From: Bacillota bacterium
Lineage (GTDB): Bacteria; Bacteroidota; Bacteroidia; Bacteroidales; Bacteroidaceae
Length of the DNA stretch: 64,000 bases
Direction: 5' to 3'
Assembly: GCA_023664625.1 (NCBI GenBank)
Contig: JAMPFD010000010.1
Coordinates: 1 to 64,000 of the forward strand
Below the pieces are notes generated by a model. It was not told the origin of the DNA, made no database searches, and saw nothing but the letters and a program-made list of their open reading frames with translations. Shown piece after piece: positions 1 through 9,449 of this stretch. Position 1 is the stretch's first letter. Every line of letters begins with the position of its first letter. The position numbers and the translations under genes are program-made.

Positions 1-288
1 CGCCGGCGGGGACGCCGCAACTAACGCCTTATGTCAATACGCACACCGGCCTTCACCGAAGACCGTAACGCATCAGAAAACGGCAGACAGAAGCGAAGCA
101 AGGACAGAATGCCGGCGCAGAGCCCGTAAGGTACGGTGAGGCAACGCCAAAGGAGGGAGCCTCCCTCAGGAAAACGGCGGAGAGAAGCGGAAACATAACA
201 GAATATAACATAAACAATGCTTTTGACGACCATTTCTAACGTAAAACACAATAAAAGTTACGGATTATTAAACAAAATCAACGAAAAG
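1..288. other. intergenic region at window edge, no gene supported
   Basis: No convincing gene is seen. The only long frame is on the minus strand (21-251); it has no recognisable domain, and its upstream end abuts the plus-strand promoter that starts at 289. The stretch may hold the 3' flank of a gene lying outside the window. Confidence 0.4.
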
Positions 289-320
289 TTTGTATTTATC
301 ACCAAAGATTACTACCTTTG
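289..320 (+). promoter_or_regulatory. Bacteroidota promoter (TTTG-N20-TACCTTTG)
   Basis: TTTG at 289-292 and TACCTTTG at 313-320 are separated by 20 bp, matching the Bacteroidota -33/-7 consensus. Transcription would begin near 327, leaving a leader of about 78 nt before the ATG at 405. This placement excludes the TTG at 290 as a translation start. Confidence 0.75.
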
Positions 321-404
321 CACAGCATAACAGACAAAAAGCTCCTGACACAGGAAATCCATGGAGAGCAGATACATACAAATCAAATTATAATATTTCC
401 AATT

Positions 405-2230
405 ATGGCAAAATTCTACAAAATTTTCCTGGCATCCATCCTGAGCCTCGCCGCTCTCTCCGTGGAGGCCATCACAACGTCACGGTCAACGTCGACGACC
501 CTGAACGCGTAAAGATAAGCGTCAACTACGAGGAGAAGACGGTCACCGCCGGAGCCAACGAGCTCGACGTCGCGGCATACACGCAGATAGCCGTAGAGGC
601 CAAGGCCGGCGCAATGCTCAAGTCGGTCGTCAGGACCTCCGACGGCGGTACGGAGTACATCAGCGGCATGACAAGCTGCAGCATCTACGTCACGGACTAC
701 AACTCCGGCGAGACATGGACCGTAACCTCCGCCGACGAGAAGGACATACGCACCGCCTCATGCAAGGTAACCGTCGACGAGGCAGCGAAAGTGCGCGTGC
801 AGCGCAGCGGGACATACACCGGCGTCACCCTCGCCGACGGAGAGAACACCGTACTCTTCGCACCCGGGACAGAGACCCAGCTGATGATAGCCTCGGCAAA
901 CTATTCCACACCGCTGTACAAGGTCACGCTGGACGGCGAACCGCTGGAAAGCCAGTACGGCACATGGTACGTGACCCTGTCGCAGGACGCCGAAATCAGC
1001 ATCCTCGCAAATTATCCCGACATCCCCGTCCCCGTGCGCTTCGTCTATGAGGACGAGGAGTCAAAGGGCTTCATCACAGGCGTGACCGTCAACGGTGAGA
1101 CCGCCGAGAACTACAACGACGAGGACTTCACCGTCAAAGCCGGCTCCGTACTTGCCATAAGCGGCAACACGACTGACTACAAGCTGGACAACTTCAGCGT
1201 CAACGGAACCGCCCCACAATATTTCTACAGCCCGTACTCCGTAACCGTAACCGACGAGACGGAAATATACGTCAAGGCACACAAGTACGCAACCATCAGC
1301 GCAACCCTTGACATCGACAACCCGGAGAACGTCACCGTCTGCCGCGGCTACAGCTACGAGAACAACAAGATAGAAAACCTCGTCAGCGGCAAGAACACCC
1401 TGGAACTGAGCGAGACGAACAGCATGATAAGCATCAAGGCCGAGGCCGGATGCTACATAACGTCCGTGACCGACAACAACGGCACGACATACGCGCAGGA
1501 CTACAGCGGCAGCTACAACGTCACGCTCACCGACGGCATGACCGTCACCGTCATCTCCGGAAAAATCGTCCGCGACCGTCATGCCGTCGTCTATATCGAC
1601 GACCGCTCTGCCGCAAGCACCTACTTCAGCTTCGCACGCGCCGACCGCTCGGAGATTGACATGACGACAGGCTACAACACAGTGGAATTCAGCAGCAGCG
1701 ACAACCCGATGAACATCTCATGGTACGGCGCGCCGTACGCCAATGTCTATCTCAACGACAACGTGCTGAACCCGCTTTACGAAAACAGCACTACTTACCA
1801 GACTGAACTCGCCGACGGCGACGTGCTGAAGCTGTTCCTCGCTTCCAACCCGAAGAGGCATGATGTCACTTTCGACGCACAGGAAGGCATCGGCGCAGAA
1901 GTCGTCCGCGACCTTGTGACCACCGTAACCGACTGGAAGAACGGCTTCAAGACTCTCCATGGAACGCAGGTTGACATAACAGCCGACACGGAGGACATCA
2001 CCGTAACCGTCAACAACGAGCCGCTCGCGGCAGCCGGCGGAAAATACACGTTCACCGTCAGCACCGACACGAACGTCGTCATCTCCAAGGCCACCGGCAT
2101 CAGCAACACAGACGCAAGGACAGCGGAAAACGGCACCGTCTACAACATGCAGGGCATGAAAATGCAGGACAAGGCAGGACTCCCCGCCGGAATGTACATC
2201 GTGAACGGCAAGAAAACCGTCGTACGCTGA
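405..2230 (+). CDS. secreted beta-rich protein with T9SS-type C-terminal tail; frameshift after the signal peptide
   Basis: The ATG at 405 lies about 80 nt behind a good promoter and encodes a classical signal peptide (MAKFYKIFLASILSLAALSV, then EA). That frame stops at 512. The mature protein (from HHNVTVNVDDPERVKI onward) is read in another frame, which is open to 2230. One missing base near 466-472, for example GGCCCATCAC read as GGCCATCAC, would join the two into a protein of about 609 residues. The body has repeated beta-strand modules with Asn/Thr-rich turns. The last 35 residues (VYNMQGMKM ... GMYIVNGKKTVVR) resemble a T9SS sorting domain. No enzymatic motif was recognised. Either the gene is phase-variable or inactivated, or the base is a sequencing error. 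Product unknown; probably a cell-surface or secreted protein. Confidence 0.7.
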
Positions 2231-2445
2231 CAAACGCCGCAGGAACTCTGCCCGGAAAGACAATACACCGGGGAAATATAGGAGCGTGACAGGCTTTGCC
2301 GCACGGAAGGCAGCACGGAAAGCCACGTCCGCTCTTATATTTTGATTCTTTTTAAATAAAAACAAAAGAAACGGGACACGCTCACGCCAATCCACGGCAC
2401 GGACACGCCCCGCACGAAAAGAAACACTTATCCGACAAACGAAAC

Positions 2446-4737
2446 ATGAAGAAAATCCTACTACTCACACTCCTCGCACTTGGAAACGCAAGCCTCGCCG
2501 GCGCACAGGCAAAGCTCGACCTCGTCAGCCGGGCACGCCTGCGCGCAGAACGCCTTGCACAGGCAGGCAACACAAAGGACTCCGCCTTCGCCAAGCGCAT
2601 GAAAATAATGAAAATACAGACGGGAACACCGGAAAACTGCACCCTCGGATTCATAAAGCTCAAAGACGCAGCGGCAGCAGCGGAACTTGAGGCGGAGGGA
2701 GTGACAATCCTGCGCCGCCGCGGCGACATCGCCATCGCACAGATGAAGACTTCCGACGTAAGCCGCCTGGCAAAGCTCGACTGCGTACGCACCATGCAGC
2801 TCAGCCGCCCCGTGAAAGCAAAGATGGACGTCGCACGGAAGACATCGGGAGCAGACTACGCCCACACAGGCGACGGACTGCCGCAGGCATACACCGGAAA
2901 GGGTGTCATCACCGGAATCGTGGACGGAGGAATGGATCCTAACCATATCAACTTCAGACGCGAGGACGGAAGCTGCCGCGTCGCCTACCTCGGCCACCTG
3001 CGCCTGAACAGCTCAGGAAGCCAGCTCCTTGAAACCTACTATGACGCAAATACCGTAAAAGGCTTCACCACCGACGACAACACCAGCTACCACGGCACGC
3101 ACACAATGGGAATCATGGCAGGAGGATACCGCGGCAACGTGACCGCCGCACAGCACGACGGCAACACCGTCACCATCGCCCAAAAGCCGAACCCGTACTA
3201 CGGCGTGGCCTATGACTCCGACATCGCCGCATCCTGCGGAACACTCGTCGACGCCGCAATCGCCATGGGCGTCGACAACATCCTGCAATACGCCTACGAC
3301 AACGGCCGGCGCGCCGTAATCAACCTGTCCCTCGGCAGCAACGTCGGCGCACACGACGGCAGCGACATGATCCATCAGTACATGGACGCCGTCGTGAAGC
3401 AGGACAACGCCATCATCTGCGTCTCCGCCGGCAACGAGGGAGACATCCCCATAGCACTGAACGGCACGTTCTCCGACACAAGGAAGGAGATAAAGACCTT
3501 CATCCGCCCGTATGTCTACAGCGACATGCGCTACGGCAACCTTGTCATATACAGCAACGACGAGACAGAATTCGAAGTACAGGCCGTAATCTACAACAAA
3601 AGCAGAGGACGCGTGTCCTTCCGCATGCCCGTAAGCACGAACACAAACGGCGTGCCGCAGTACTGGGTCAGCTCCGCCGACTATCAGCAGGACTCCTCTG
3701 ACCAGATTTCCGCAAACGTCGCCACCGCCTTCGACGGATATATCGGCATCGGCTCAATGACGGACGAGAACACCGGACGCTACTACGCCATGATCGACTA
3801 CTATACCGTGGACAGCGAGAAAAACAGTGACGGAAACTATATCCTCGGCTTCGTGGTCACAGGAAAGGACGGACAGCGCATCGACTGCTTCTGCGACGGA
3901 GCGTTCACGGCATTCGACAATTACGGCTACGAGGATTGGGACAACGGCATGTTCAACGGAACCATCAGCGACATGGCATGCGGCCGCAACACACTTGTCG
4001 TCGGCTCCTACAACACGAAAGACGAATACGCCTCGCTCGACGGCGGCATCTACAGCTATCAGGGAAACTTCCAACCGGGCATGATGACAAGCTTCACCTC
4101 CTACGGGACGCTTATCGACGGACGCAACCTGCCGCACGTATGCGCGCCGGGAGCAACAATCGTATCGTCATCCAACACCTACTACGTCGAATACGCCGGC
4201 AACGGAATCGGAGAACCGCAACTCCAGGCAAAAGCCACGGAAGACGGACGCAACAACTACTGGCAGCAGATGATAGGCACGTCAATGGCAACCCCTTACG
4301 TAACCGGAGCCATAGCACTGTGGCTTGAAGCAGACCCGACACTGACCATCGACGACGTAAAGGACATCGTTGCCGCCACATCCATAAAGGACGAATACGT
4401 AGAGACGACAGGAGACCCCGTACAGTGGGGAGCAGGAAAGTTTGACGCCTACGGCGGACTCAAGGAAGTAATCCGAAGGAAAGAAGGAACGGCAATCTCT
4501 GAGACTTGCGCCAAAGACTCACGCCTGATGCTGAAGCAGAATGGCGACAGACTCTACAATGTGTTCCTCGGCGGAGCCAAAAACCTCGACATCACCCTCT
4601 GCAGCCTCTCGGGAATGACCGTCGCAAGACAGACAGCAACAGGCGACGAGGCCGACTTTGACGCTTCGGGAATAACGCCGGGAATCTACATAATGAACGT
4701 GAACGGCAGGCACTCACAGCGTATTGTCATACGATAA
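2446..4737 (+). CDS. S8 (subtilisin) family serine protease with T9SS-type C-terminal tail
   Basis: A 763-residue secreted endopeptidase. An N-terminal signal peptide (MKKILLLTLLALGNASLAGA) is followed by a propeptide-like region. The catalytic triad is visible: Asp at residue about 160 (GIVDGGMDPNH), His at about 216 (YHGTHTMGI) and Ser at about 613 (GTSMATPYVTG). The spacing between His and Ser is longer than in minimal subtilisins, so an inserted beta domain (roughly residues 330-480) is likely. The C-terminus (LSGMTVARQ ... GIYIMNVNGRHSQRIVIR) is a T9SS type A-like sorting domain, so the enzyme is expected outside the cell or on its surface. It lies 215 bp behind another T9SS-type gene and 50 bp before a third, suggesting one secreted-protein cluster. 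Family confident; substrate unknown. Confidence 0.92.
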   Translation: MKKILLLTLLALGNASLAGAQAKLDLVSRARLRAERLAQAGNTKDSAFAKRMKIMKIQTGTPENCTLGFIKLKDAAAAAELEAEGVTILRRRGDIAIAQMKTSDVSRLAKLDCVRTMQLSRPVKAKMDVARKTSGADYAHTGDGLPQAYTGKGVITGIVDGGMDPNHINFRREDGSCRVAYLGHLRLNSSGSQLLETYYDANTVKGFTTDDNTSYHGTHTMGIMAGGYRGNVTAAQHDGNTVTIAQKPNPYYGVAYDSDIAASCGTLVDAAIAMGVDNILQYAYDNGRRAVINLSLGSNVGAHDGSDMIHQYMDAVVKQDNAIICVSAGNEGDIPIALNGTFSDTRKEIKTFIRPYVYSDMRYGNLVIYSNDETEFEVQAVIYNKSRGRVSFRMPVSTNTNGVPQYWVSSADYQQDSSDQISANVATAFDGYIGIGSMTDENTGRYYAMIDYYTVDSEKNSDGNYILGFVVTGKDGQRIDCFCDGAFTAFDNYGYEDWDNGMFNGTISDMACGRNTLVVGSYNTKDEYASLDGGIYSYQGNFQPGMMTSFTSYGTLIDGRNLPHVCAPGATIVSSSNTYYVEYAGNGIGEPQLQAKATEDGRNNYWQQMIGTSMATPYVTGAIALWLEADPTLTIDDVKDIVAATSIKDEYVETTGDPVQWGAGKFDAYGGLKEVIRRKEGTAISETCAKDSRLMLKQNGDRLYNVFLGGAKNLDITLCSLSGMTVARQTATGDEADFDASGITPGIYIMNVNGRHSQRIVIR

Positions 4738-4787
4738 GCGGACGGCATCTTACAGAACATCGACAATAAAAACAATAATATTCATTC

Positions 4788-7700
4788 ATGAAACAAATCA
4801 TCAAACATCTGTTCGGGCTTGCCGCCGCACTCGTCAGCATCCTGACATGCGCCGCCACGGAGGCAAAGGCGCAGACCGCCGGCGAAGAACAGCCCATCAT
4901 CACCTTCAAGACAAGTATCTACGAAACTTACGGCGAGACAAACGCCTTCCACATAGAAATCGGCGCAAAGACCGACACATATATAGATGTGGACTGCGGC
5001 TACGGTCTTACGGAATGCGAAGTCTCGCAGGCAACGATGGACACGGAAGCCGGCGGAATCACCGCAACGTCCATCTCCTGCAAGGTCTCACCTGAAGGCA
5101 TCGTCAGAATCTACGGCGACGCCTCCCTCATAGACTACTTCGCCGCCGACGGCTGCTACATACGCAACCTTGACATCAGTGCGCTCACCAACCTTGAGAT
5201 CCTTTCTCTCGGACATAACGAACTTGAGGAACTTGACCTCACGCCGAACACAAAGCTTCAGGCACTCACGCTCAACGACAACCCTTTCAACGTAAAACCG
5301 TTGAAAGTAGGAGCCGACAAGCCTGACCTCACCATCATCGACTTCAGCATCATCGGCAACATCGATCCTGAGTTCAACATCTCCGACTACCCTTCCCTCG
5401 TCTCCTTCCAGGCATGGGACACCATGTCACTGACACAGGTCGACCCGACAGGATGCCCGTATCTGCAGCGCCTGTCGATAGATGTCACATCAGTGAAGTC
5501 GCTCGACGTGACGCAGAACCCGCAGCTTAAGATCCTGAACATCTCCGACACGCAGGTGACAGACATAGACATAAGCAAGAACCCCCTGCTGACAGAATTT
5601 TACTGCACAAACCAGTCCGGCTCCGTCAACACCGCCACAAAAATCTCGTCCCTCAACCTTACGAACAATCCCGAGCTCTACCGCCTGGCATGCTCAGGAA
5701 ACAATCTGACACAAATCGACCTCTCAAGGAACACAAAGCTCTTTGAGCTGTTCATCAACGACAACAAGCTGACAAGCATAGACCTGTCAAACAATCCCGA
5801 ACTGTACAACGTATCGCTGAGAAACAATTACATGGACTTCGCCACACTGCCTGTCAATCCCGGCACATGGGGCGACTATGACTATGCACAGCATAATCTC
5901 CAGGTTGCTCCAGCCTATCCCGTAGGCGGAGTGATAGACCTCAGCTCACGTGTGCTGCGCGAAGGCACGCAGACCTATGCAGAACTGTACGCCTACGTAG
6001 AGGCAAGTCCGAACGATTCCTACAGACTTGACGAATCTTACTATACTTTCGCCGACGGAAAGATAACTCTGCTGAAAGCATATCCGGCAGACAGCGTCTA
6101 CGTTGCATTCAGCAACACAGCCTTCCCCGACGTCATGCTCTACACCGGAAAGTTCAAGGTAAAGACGGCAGAGGAATACGGCAAGCCGAGCACCATCGTA
6201 AAGATGACCACCGGCCTGTACGACGGCAACGAAGTGACGATGGGAGTCGGAATCCACGGTGCCACACCGGAGAACCCGAAGGAATTCTTCGTAGACTTCG
6301 GTGACGGAAACCTGCAGGCCTTCACCGCCACCGCCTCCGCAATCCCTGCAACGTATAATGTCAGCGGCACAAAAAAAGGATACGGCAACGTAAGCATCCT
6401 CGTGCCTGACGGAACAATAATCTCCGCGCTCAGCTCACGCATGCCGCTCACGGACATCGACCTCAGCGCAGCACGCGCACTGCAACAGCTCAGCCTCCCT
6501 GACGCAGGACTGTACAGCATTGACCTCTCATGGAACCGCCTGCTCGTCACGCTTGACCTGTCCGGCAACAACCTCTCGCAACTGTCACTCGCAGGAGTCA
6601 ACAGCCTGTACACAAAGAATCTGCTGGAGGACATCAACGTGAGCCACAACAATCTCTCCGAGATAGAGATTTCCGACAACCGCCCGTTCCGCAACATTGA
6701 CATCAGTCACAACAGATTTGAGGAACTGTCGCTCAAAGACGCGTCAAACCTTGAGACAATAAATCTCTCTCACAACAGCATCGCGGAAATAAACCTCGCT
6801 TACTGCAGCCTGCTGACATCCGCAGACATGTCATACAACAAGCTGACATCCATCGTATTCCCAGAAGAAGGCAACACGCTGAAGAGTCTTGACATCAGCA
6901 ACAACAGCTTTACGTTCGCCAACATGCCGGAACTGGGCGGCATCACTCTTGACGAGTACCGGTATGCACCACAGGCCGTCATCACCATACCTACAAAAGG
7001 ACCGGGCTACAACCTCTCTGCACAGGCCGTGACGGTTGACGGCCATACGACACAATTCGTATGGAAGAACGAAAGCGGCGCTGTAATGACTCCGGGAACG
7101 GACTATGAGATAGTAAACGGAAAGACAACGTTCAAGAACACCGAGATGGGACGTGTCTACTGCGAAATGACAAACGGCGCATATCCAGACCTCAGCGGCG
7201 ACAATGTCCTGAAGACTTCCTACATCCTCAGCGCAGGAATGCCTACACATCAGCTCGCCTCCTTCAAGACTCCAGCCGGCGGACAGACGGCATCACTCTC
7301 CTTCAGGGCAGCCAACGGCTCACCGGCACTTTACATCGACTGGACAGGCAACAACGACCTTGAGCAGTATCCGCTCAACAGCTTCACCTACACCCGCTTC
7401 GCCGCAACCACGGTGCAGGATGCAGACGTAAAGGTATACACATACGACGCAGATGACGTAATCTCTGTCTTCAGCATCTCCGGAGTGACAATGTCGTCCA
7501 TGGATGCCTCACCGATGACAGACCTTACCGCGTTCACCGTCGACGGAGCAGGACTAAAGGAAATAACAATGCCTGAAAGCCCGAAACTGCGCGAGCTTGC
7601 ACTTGCAGGAAACGCACTGACATCAATAGATCTGTCAAAATACCCGGAACTGTTCTCCCTCGCCCTGAGCAACAACAGCCTTTCCGACATCGACATCAGC

Positions 7701-8501
7701 AAGAATCCGAAGCTGCAGCTCCTCAGCATCGCAGGAAACAAGTTTGAATCCCTGAACCTCGTGAATAACAGCATCTGGCACCTTGACGCTTCGTCAAACG
7801 GCCTGAAAAGCATCTCCCTTGACGGCCTGCCGGCATTGGAGCAGCTTGCCCTGAGCCATAACGAGTTGACAAATATCAATGTTGAGAACCTGAGCAACCT
7901 CAAAGTCATGTTCCTTGACTACAACAAGTTCACGTTTGCCAACCTGCCACGCATCAAGCCGCAGTATTCTCCGTACATCTACATAAATCAGGCAGATGTC
8001 GAAGCGGAAGAAGTGGATGGAAAGATTGACCTTGCCATCCACCGCGCGGCATACGGCACAGACACCAAGTACACATGGTACCTTGACAAACCGACATTCA
8101 ACGACTATGGAGAACTTGAGGGTGAGGAACTTTACGCCGACGACGAGTATGTCATAGAGGAAGGCGTGACGACATTCCTCAAGCCGTTCAACAATGTCAT
8201 GTGTGTGATGACAAATGAGGAATTCCCCAACCTTTACCTCTACACACCGATGATGAATGTCGGGAACTCCACAGGAATCAACGGAGCAACAGCAGGACAG
8301 TCCGGTATTTCCATCAGCATGGACAACCGCAGCATCACAATCAAGTCATCAAAAGACACTACGGCTGCTCTCTATACCATCGACGGAAAGGCTGCCTACA
8401 GCACCTACGTAAACAATGGCGAGGGAACCATCCATAATGTATGTCCGGGAACCTACGTCTTGAAAGTTGACAATGCTGTATACAAACTTATGGTAAAGTA
8501 A
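4788..8501 (+). CDS. leucine-rich-repeat surface protein with T9SS-type C-terminal tail
   Basis: A 1237-residue secreted protein. A signal peptide (residues 1-28, ending TEAKA) is followed by three blocks of LRRs at about 120-350, 550-705 and 900-1050. The repeats have a period near 21 with the pattern LxxLDLSxNxxLxxLxLSxN. Each block is followed by a beta-rich module containing a YxWYxD/YxWKNE-type strand and an MTNxxFPxLxL motif, so the protein is built from three similar LRR-plus-beta units. The last 75 residues (ALYTIDGKAAYS ... GTYVLKVDNAVYKLMVK) look like a T9SS sorting tail. LRR proteins of this type in Bacteroidota are usually adhesins or host/glycan-binding proteins, but no ligand can be read here. 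A strong terminator follows. Confidence 0.9.
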   Translation: MKQIIKHLFGLAAALVSILTCAATEAKAQTAGEEQPIITFKTSIYETYGETNAFHIEIGAKTDTYIDVDCGYGLTECEVSQATMDTEAGGITATSISCKVSPEGIVRIYGDASLIDYFAADGCYIRNLDISALTNLEILSLGHNELEELDLTPNTKLQALTLNDNPFNVKPLKVGADKPDLTIIDFSIIGNIDPEFNISDYPSLVSFQAWDTMSLTQVDPTGCPYLQRLSIDVTSVKSLDVTQNPQLKILNISDTQVTDIDISKNPLLTEFYCTNQSGSVNTATKISSLNLTNNPELYRLACSGNNLTQIDLSRNTKLFELFINDNKLTSIDLSNNPELYNVSLRNNYMDFATLPVNPGTWGDYDYAQHNLQVAPAYPVGGVIDLSSRVLREGTQTYAELYAYVEASPNDSYRLDESYYTFADGKITLLKAYPADSVYVAFSNTAFPDVMLYTGKFKVKTAEEYGKPSTIVKMTTGLYDGNEVTMGVGIHGATPENPKEFFVDFGDGNLQAFTATASAIPATYNVSGTKKGYGNVSILVPDGTIISALSSRMPLTDIDLSAARALQQLSLPDAGLYSIDLSWNRLLVTLDLSGNNLSQLSLAGVNSLYTKNLLEDINVSHNNLSEIEISDNRPFRNIDISHNRFEELSLKDASNLETINLSHNSIAEINLAYCSLLTSADMSYNKLTSIVFPEEGNTLKSLDISNNSFTFANMPELGGITLDEYRYAPQAVITIPTKGPGYNLSAQAVTVDGHTTQFVWKNESGAVMTPGTDYEIVNGKTTFKNTEMGRVYCEMTNGAYPDLSGDNVLKTSYILSAGMPTHQLASFKTPAGGQTASLSFRAANGSPALYIDWTGNNDLEQYPLNSFTYTRFAATTVQDADVKVYTYDADDVISVFSISGVTMSSMDASPMTDLTAFTVDGAGLKEITMPESPKLRELALAGNALTSIDLSKYPELFSLALSNNSLSDIDISKNPKLQLLSIAGNKFESLNLVNNSIWHLDASSNGLKSISLDGLPALEQLALSHNELTNINVENLSNLKVMFLDYNKFTFANLPRIKPQYSPYIYINQADVEAEEVDGKIDLAIHRAAYGTDTKYTWYLDKPTFNDYGELEGEELYADDEYVIEEGVTTFLKPFNNVMCVMTNEEFPNLYLYTPMMNVGNSTGINGATAGQSGISISMDNRSITIKSSKDTTAALYTIDGKAAYSTYVNNGEGTIHNVCPGTYVLKVDNAVYKLMVK

Positions 8502-8545
8502 GCAACACAACAGACAACATCTTCGGCTGAATCATCAGCCATAAC

Positions 8546-8585
8546 AAAAAAGTCTGCACCGTTCATATACGGCGCAGACTTTTTT
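8546..8585 (+). terminator. rho-independent terminator after the LRR gene
   Basis: AAAAAAGTCTGC (8546-8557) pairs with GCAGACTTTTTT (8574-8585), leaving a 16-nt apical region and a T tract. It lies 44 bp after the LRR stop codon. A small extra hairpin (GGCTGA/TCAGCC, 8525-8540) precedes it. Confidence 0.9.
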
Positions 8586-8938
8586 GTCTTCATTTAAATA
8601 CCTTTCATTACTTTTCCCGAAAAAAACAACATTCCTGACATTCATCACATCATACGTCCGCACTCCCTTTAAGCGGCACTTGCGCTCAGGCTTCTGAGCA
8701 GCGTTTTGCAGAAAGCCACCTTTGAAAAACGAAAAGGAACAGCCGGCACAGTAAAAGCCGGACTTCCGCCTTTTCACTCCCAGAGACTCCGTACACCTGC
8801 GGAACAGAATTTACAGCCATTGACAATAATATGGGAAAACAAAGGAAGCCGGACTTCCGGAAAGAGCAGAAAAGACTTTCGGAATGTTACTGGCAACACT
8901 GTATAGCCGGACAAACAGAGGAGCATTGCCATGCTCAT

Positions 8939-9119
8939 GTCAACAGCCATGAAACCTATGGATACATACTTATATAAGATCTCTGATAAATATACAGAAG
9001 TATTTGTAAAGTCAACAGCCATGAAATCTATGAATCATACTTATATAAGATTTCTGATAAATATACAGAAGTATTTGTAAAGTCAACAGCCATGAAATCT
9101 ATGGATACATACTTATATG
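8939..9119. repeat. tandem repeat, about 2.5 copies of a 71-72 bp unit
   Basis: Units start at 8939, 9011 and 9082, each with GTCAACAGCCATGAAA followed by the CTATGRAT region and the stretch TACAGAAGTATTTGTAAA. The first two are full length, and the third stops at ACTTATATGG, immediately before the 81-bp element. Copies differ by only a few bases, indicating recent tandem duplication. No coding function is evident. Confidence 0.85.
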
Positions 9120-9121
9120 GT

Positions 9122-9202
9122 AAAAGGTAGCCTTTTGCATCACAAAAGGTTACCTTTTACCATGTCAACCGTTACCTTTCATAATACGAAAGGCAACGGT
9201 CT
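9122..9202. repeat. 81-bp dispersed four-block element, copy 1
   Basis: Four 15-bp blocks (AAAAGGTAGCCTTTT, AAAAGGTTACCTTTT, CAACCGTTACCTTTC, GAAAGGCAACGGTCT) are separated by exactly 7 bp each time (GCATCAC, ACCATGT, ATAATAC). Blocks 1 and 2 are complementary apart from one base. Blocks 3 and 4 are complementary over most of their length. The same layout and total length occur at 25569, 51355 and 61157. Confidence 0.85.
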
Positions 9203-9449
9203 GCAATTGAATATTCCCATGCCGTGAAAGTCAAGTATCTATAAGCAGACAACGGATTGACAATCAGCATATTGTAATAAAGAAAAGATTTATGCCGGCC
9301 ATAGGTTCATCATCCGATAGCGGATGACGGAGAACATGCCAGGCATAACCATAAATATCTTTCACCATACATACAATACGGGGATGCCGCTATATGCCGA
9401 CTGTGTTTCCGTATGAGCCTGAGAGCAGAATGCTCCGCATTTGTGGTGC

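Larger units (their letters stand above)
8586..9449. other. intergenic repeat nest between convergent genes
   Basis: This stretch of about 860 bp between the LRR gene terminator and the 3' end of rnz (minus strand) has no supportable gene. It holds a 71/72-bp tandem repeat (8939-9119) and, 2 bp later, an 81-bp four-block element (9122-9202). A short hairpin (CATCCG-ATAG-CGGATG) lies near 9310-9326. The remainder shows no structure that I recognise. Confidence 0.6.

Noticed and set aside
21..251. 76-codon minus-strand frame at the window edge
   Set aside because: No domain or convincing signal; its 5' end faces the promoter region of the plus-strand gene, and the composition looks like non-coding GC-rich DNA.
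290..404. Longer start (TTG at 290) for the first secreted protein
   Set aside because: The TTG lies inside the -33 promoter box and the extra residues do not form a signal peptide.
1718..2395. Long antisense frames in the first 8 kb
   Set aside because: They are shadows of GC-rich genes with strong codon bias and have no recognisable domain.
9122..9202. 81-bp elements as miniature CRISPR arrays
   Set aside because: Spacers are only 7 bp, blocks are palindromic variants rather than identical repeats, and no cas gene is present.
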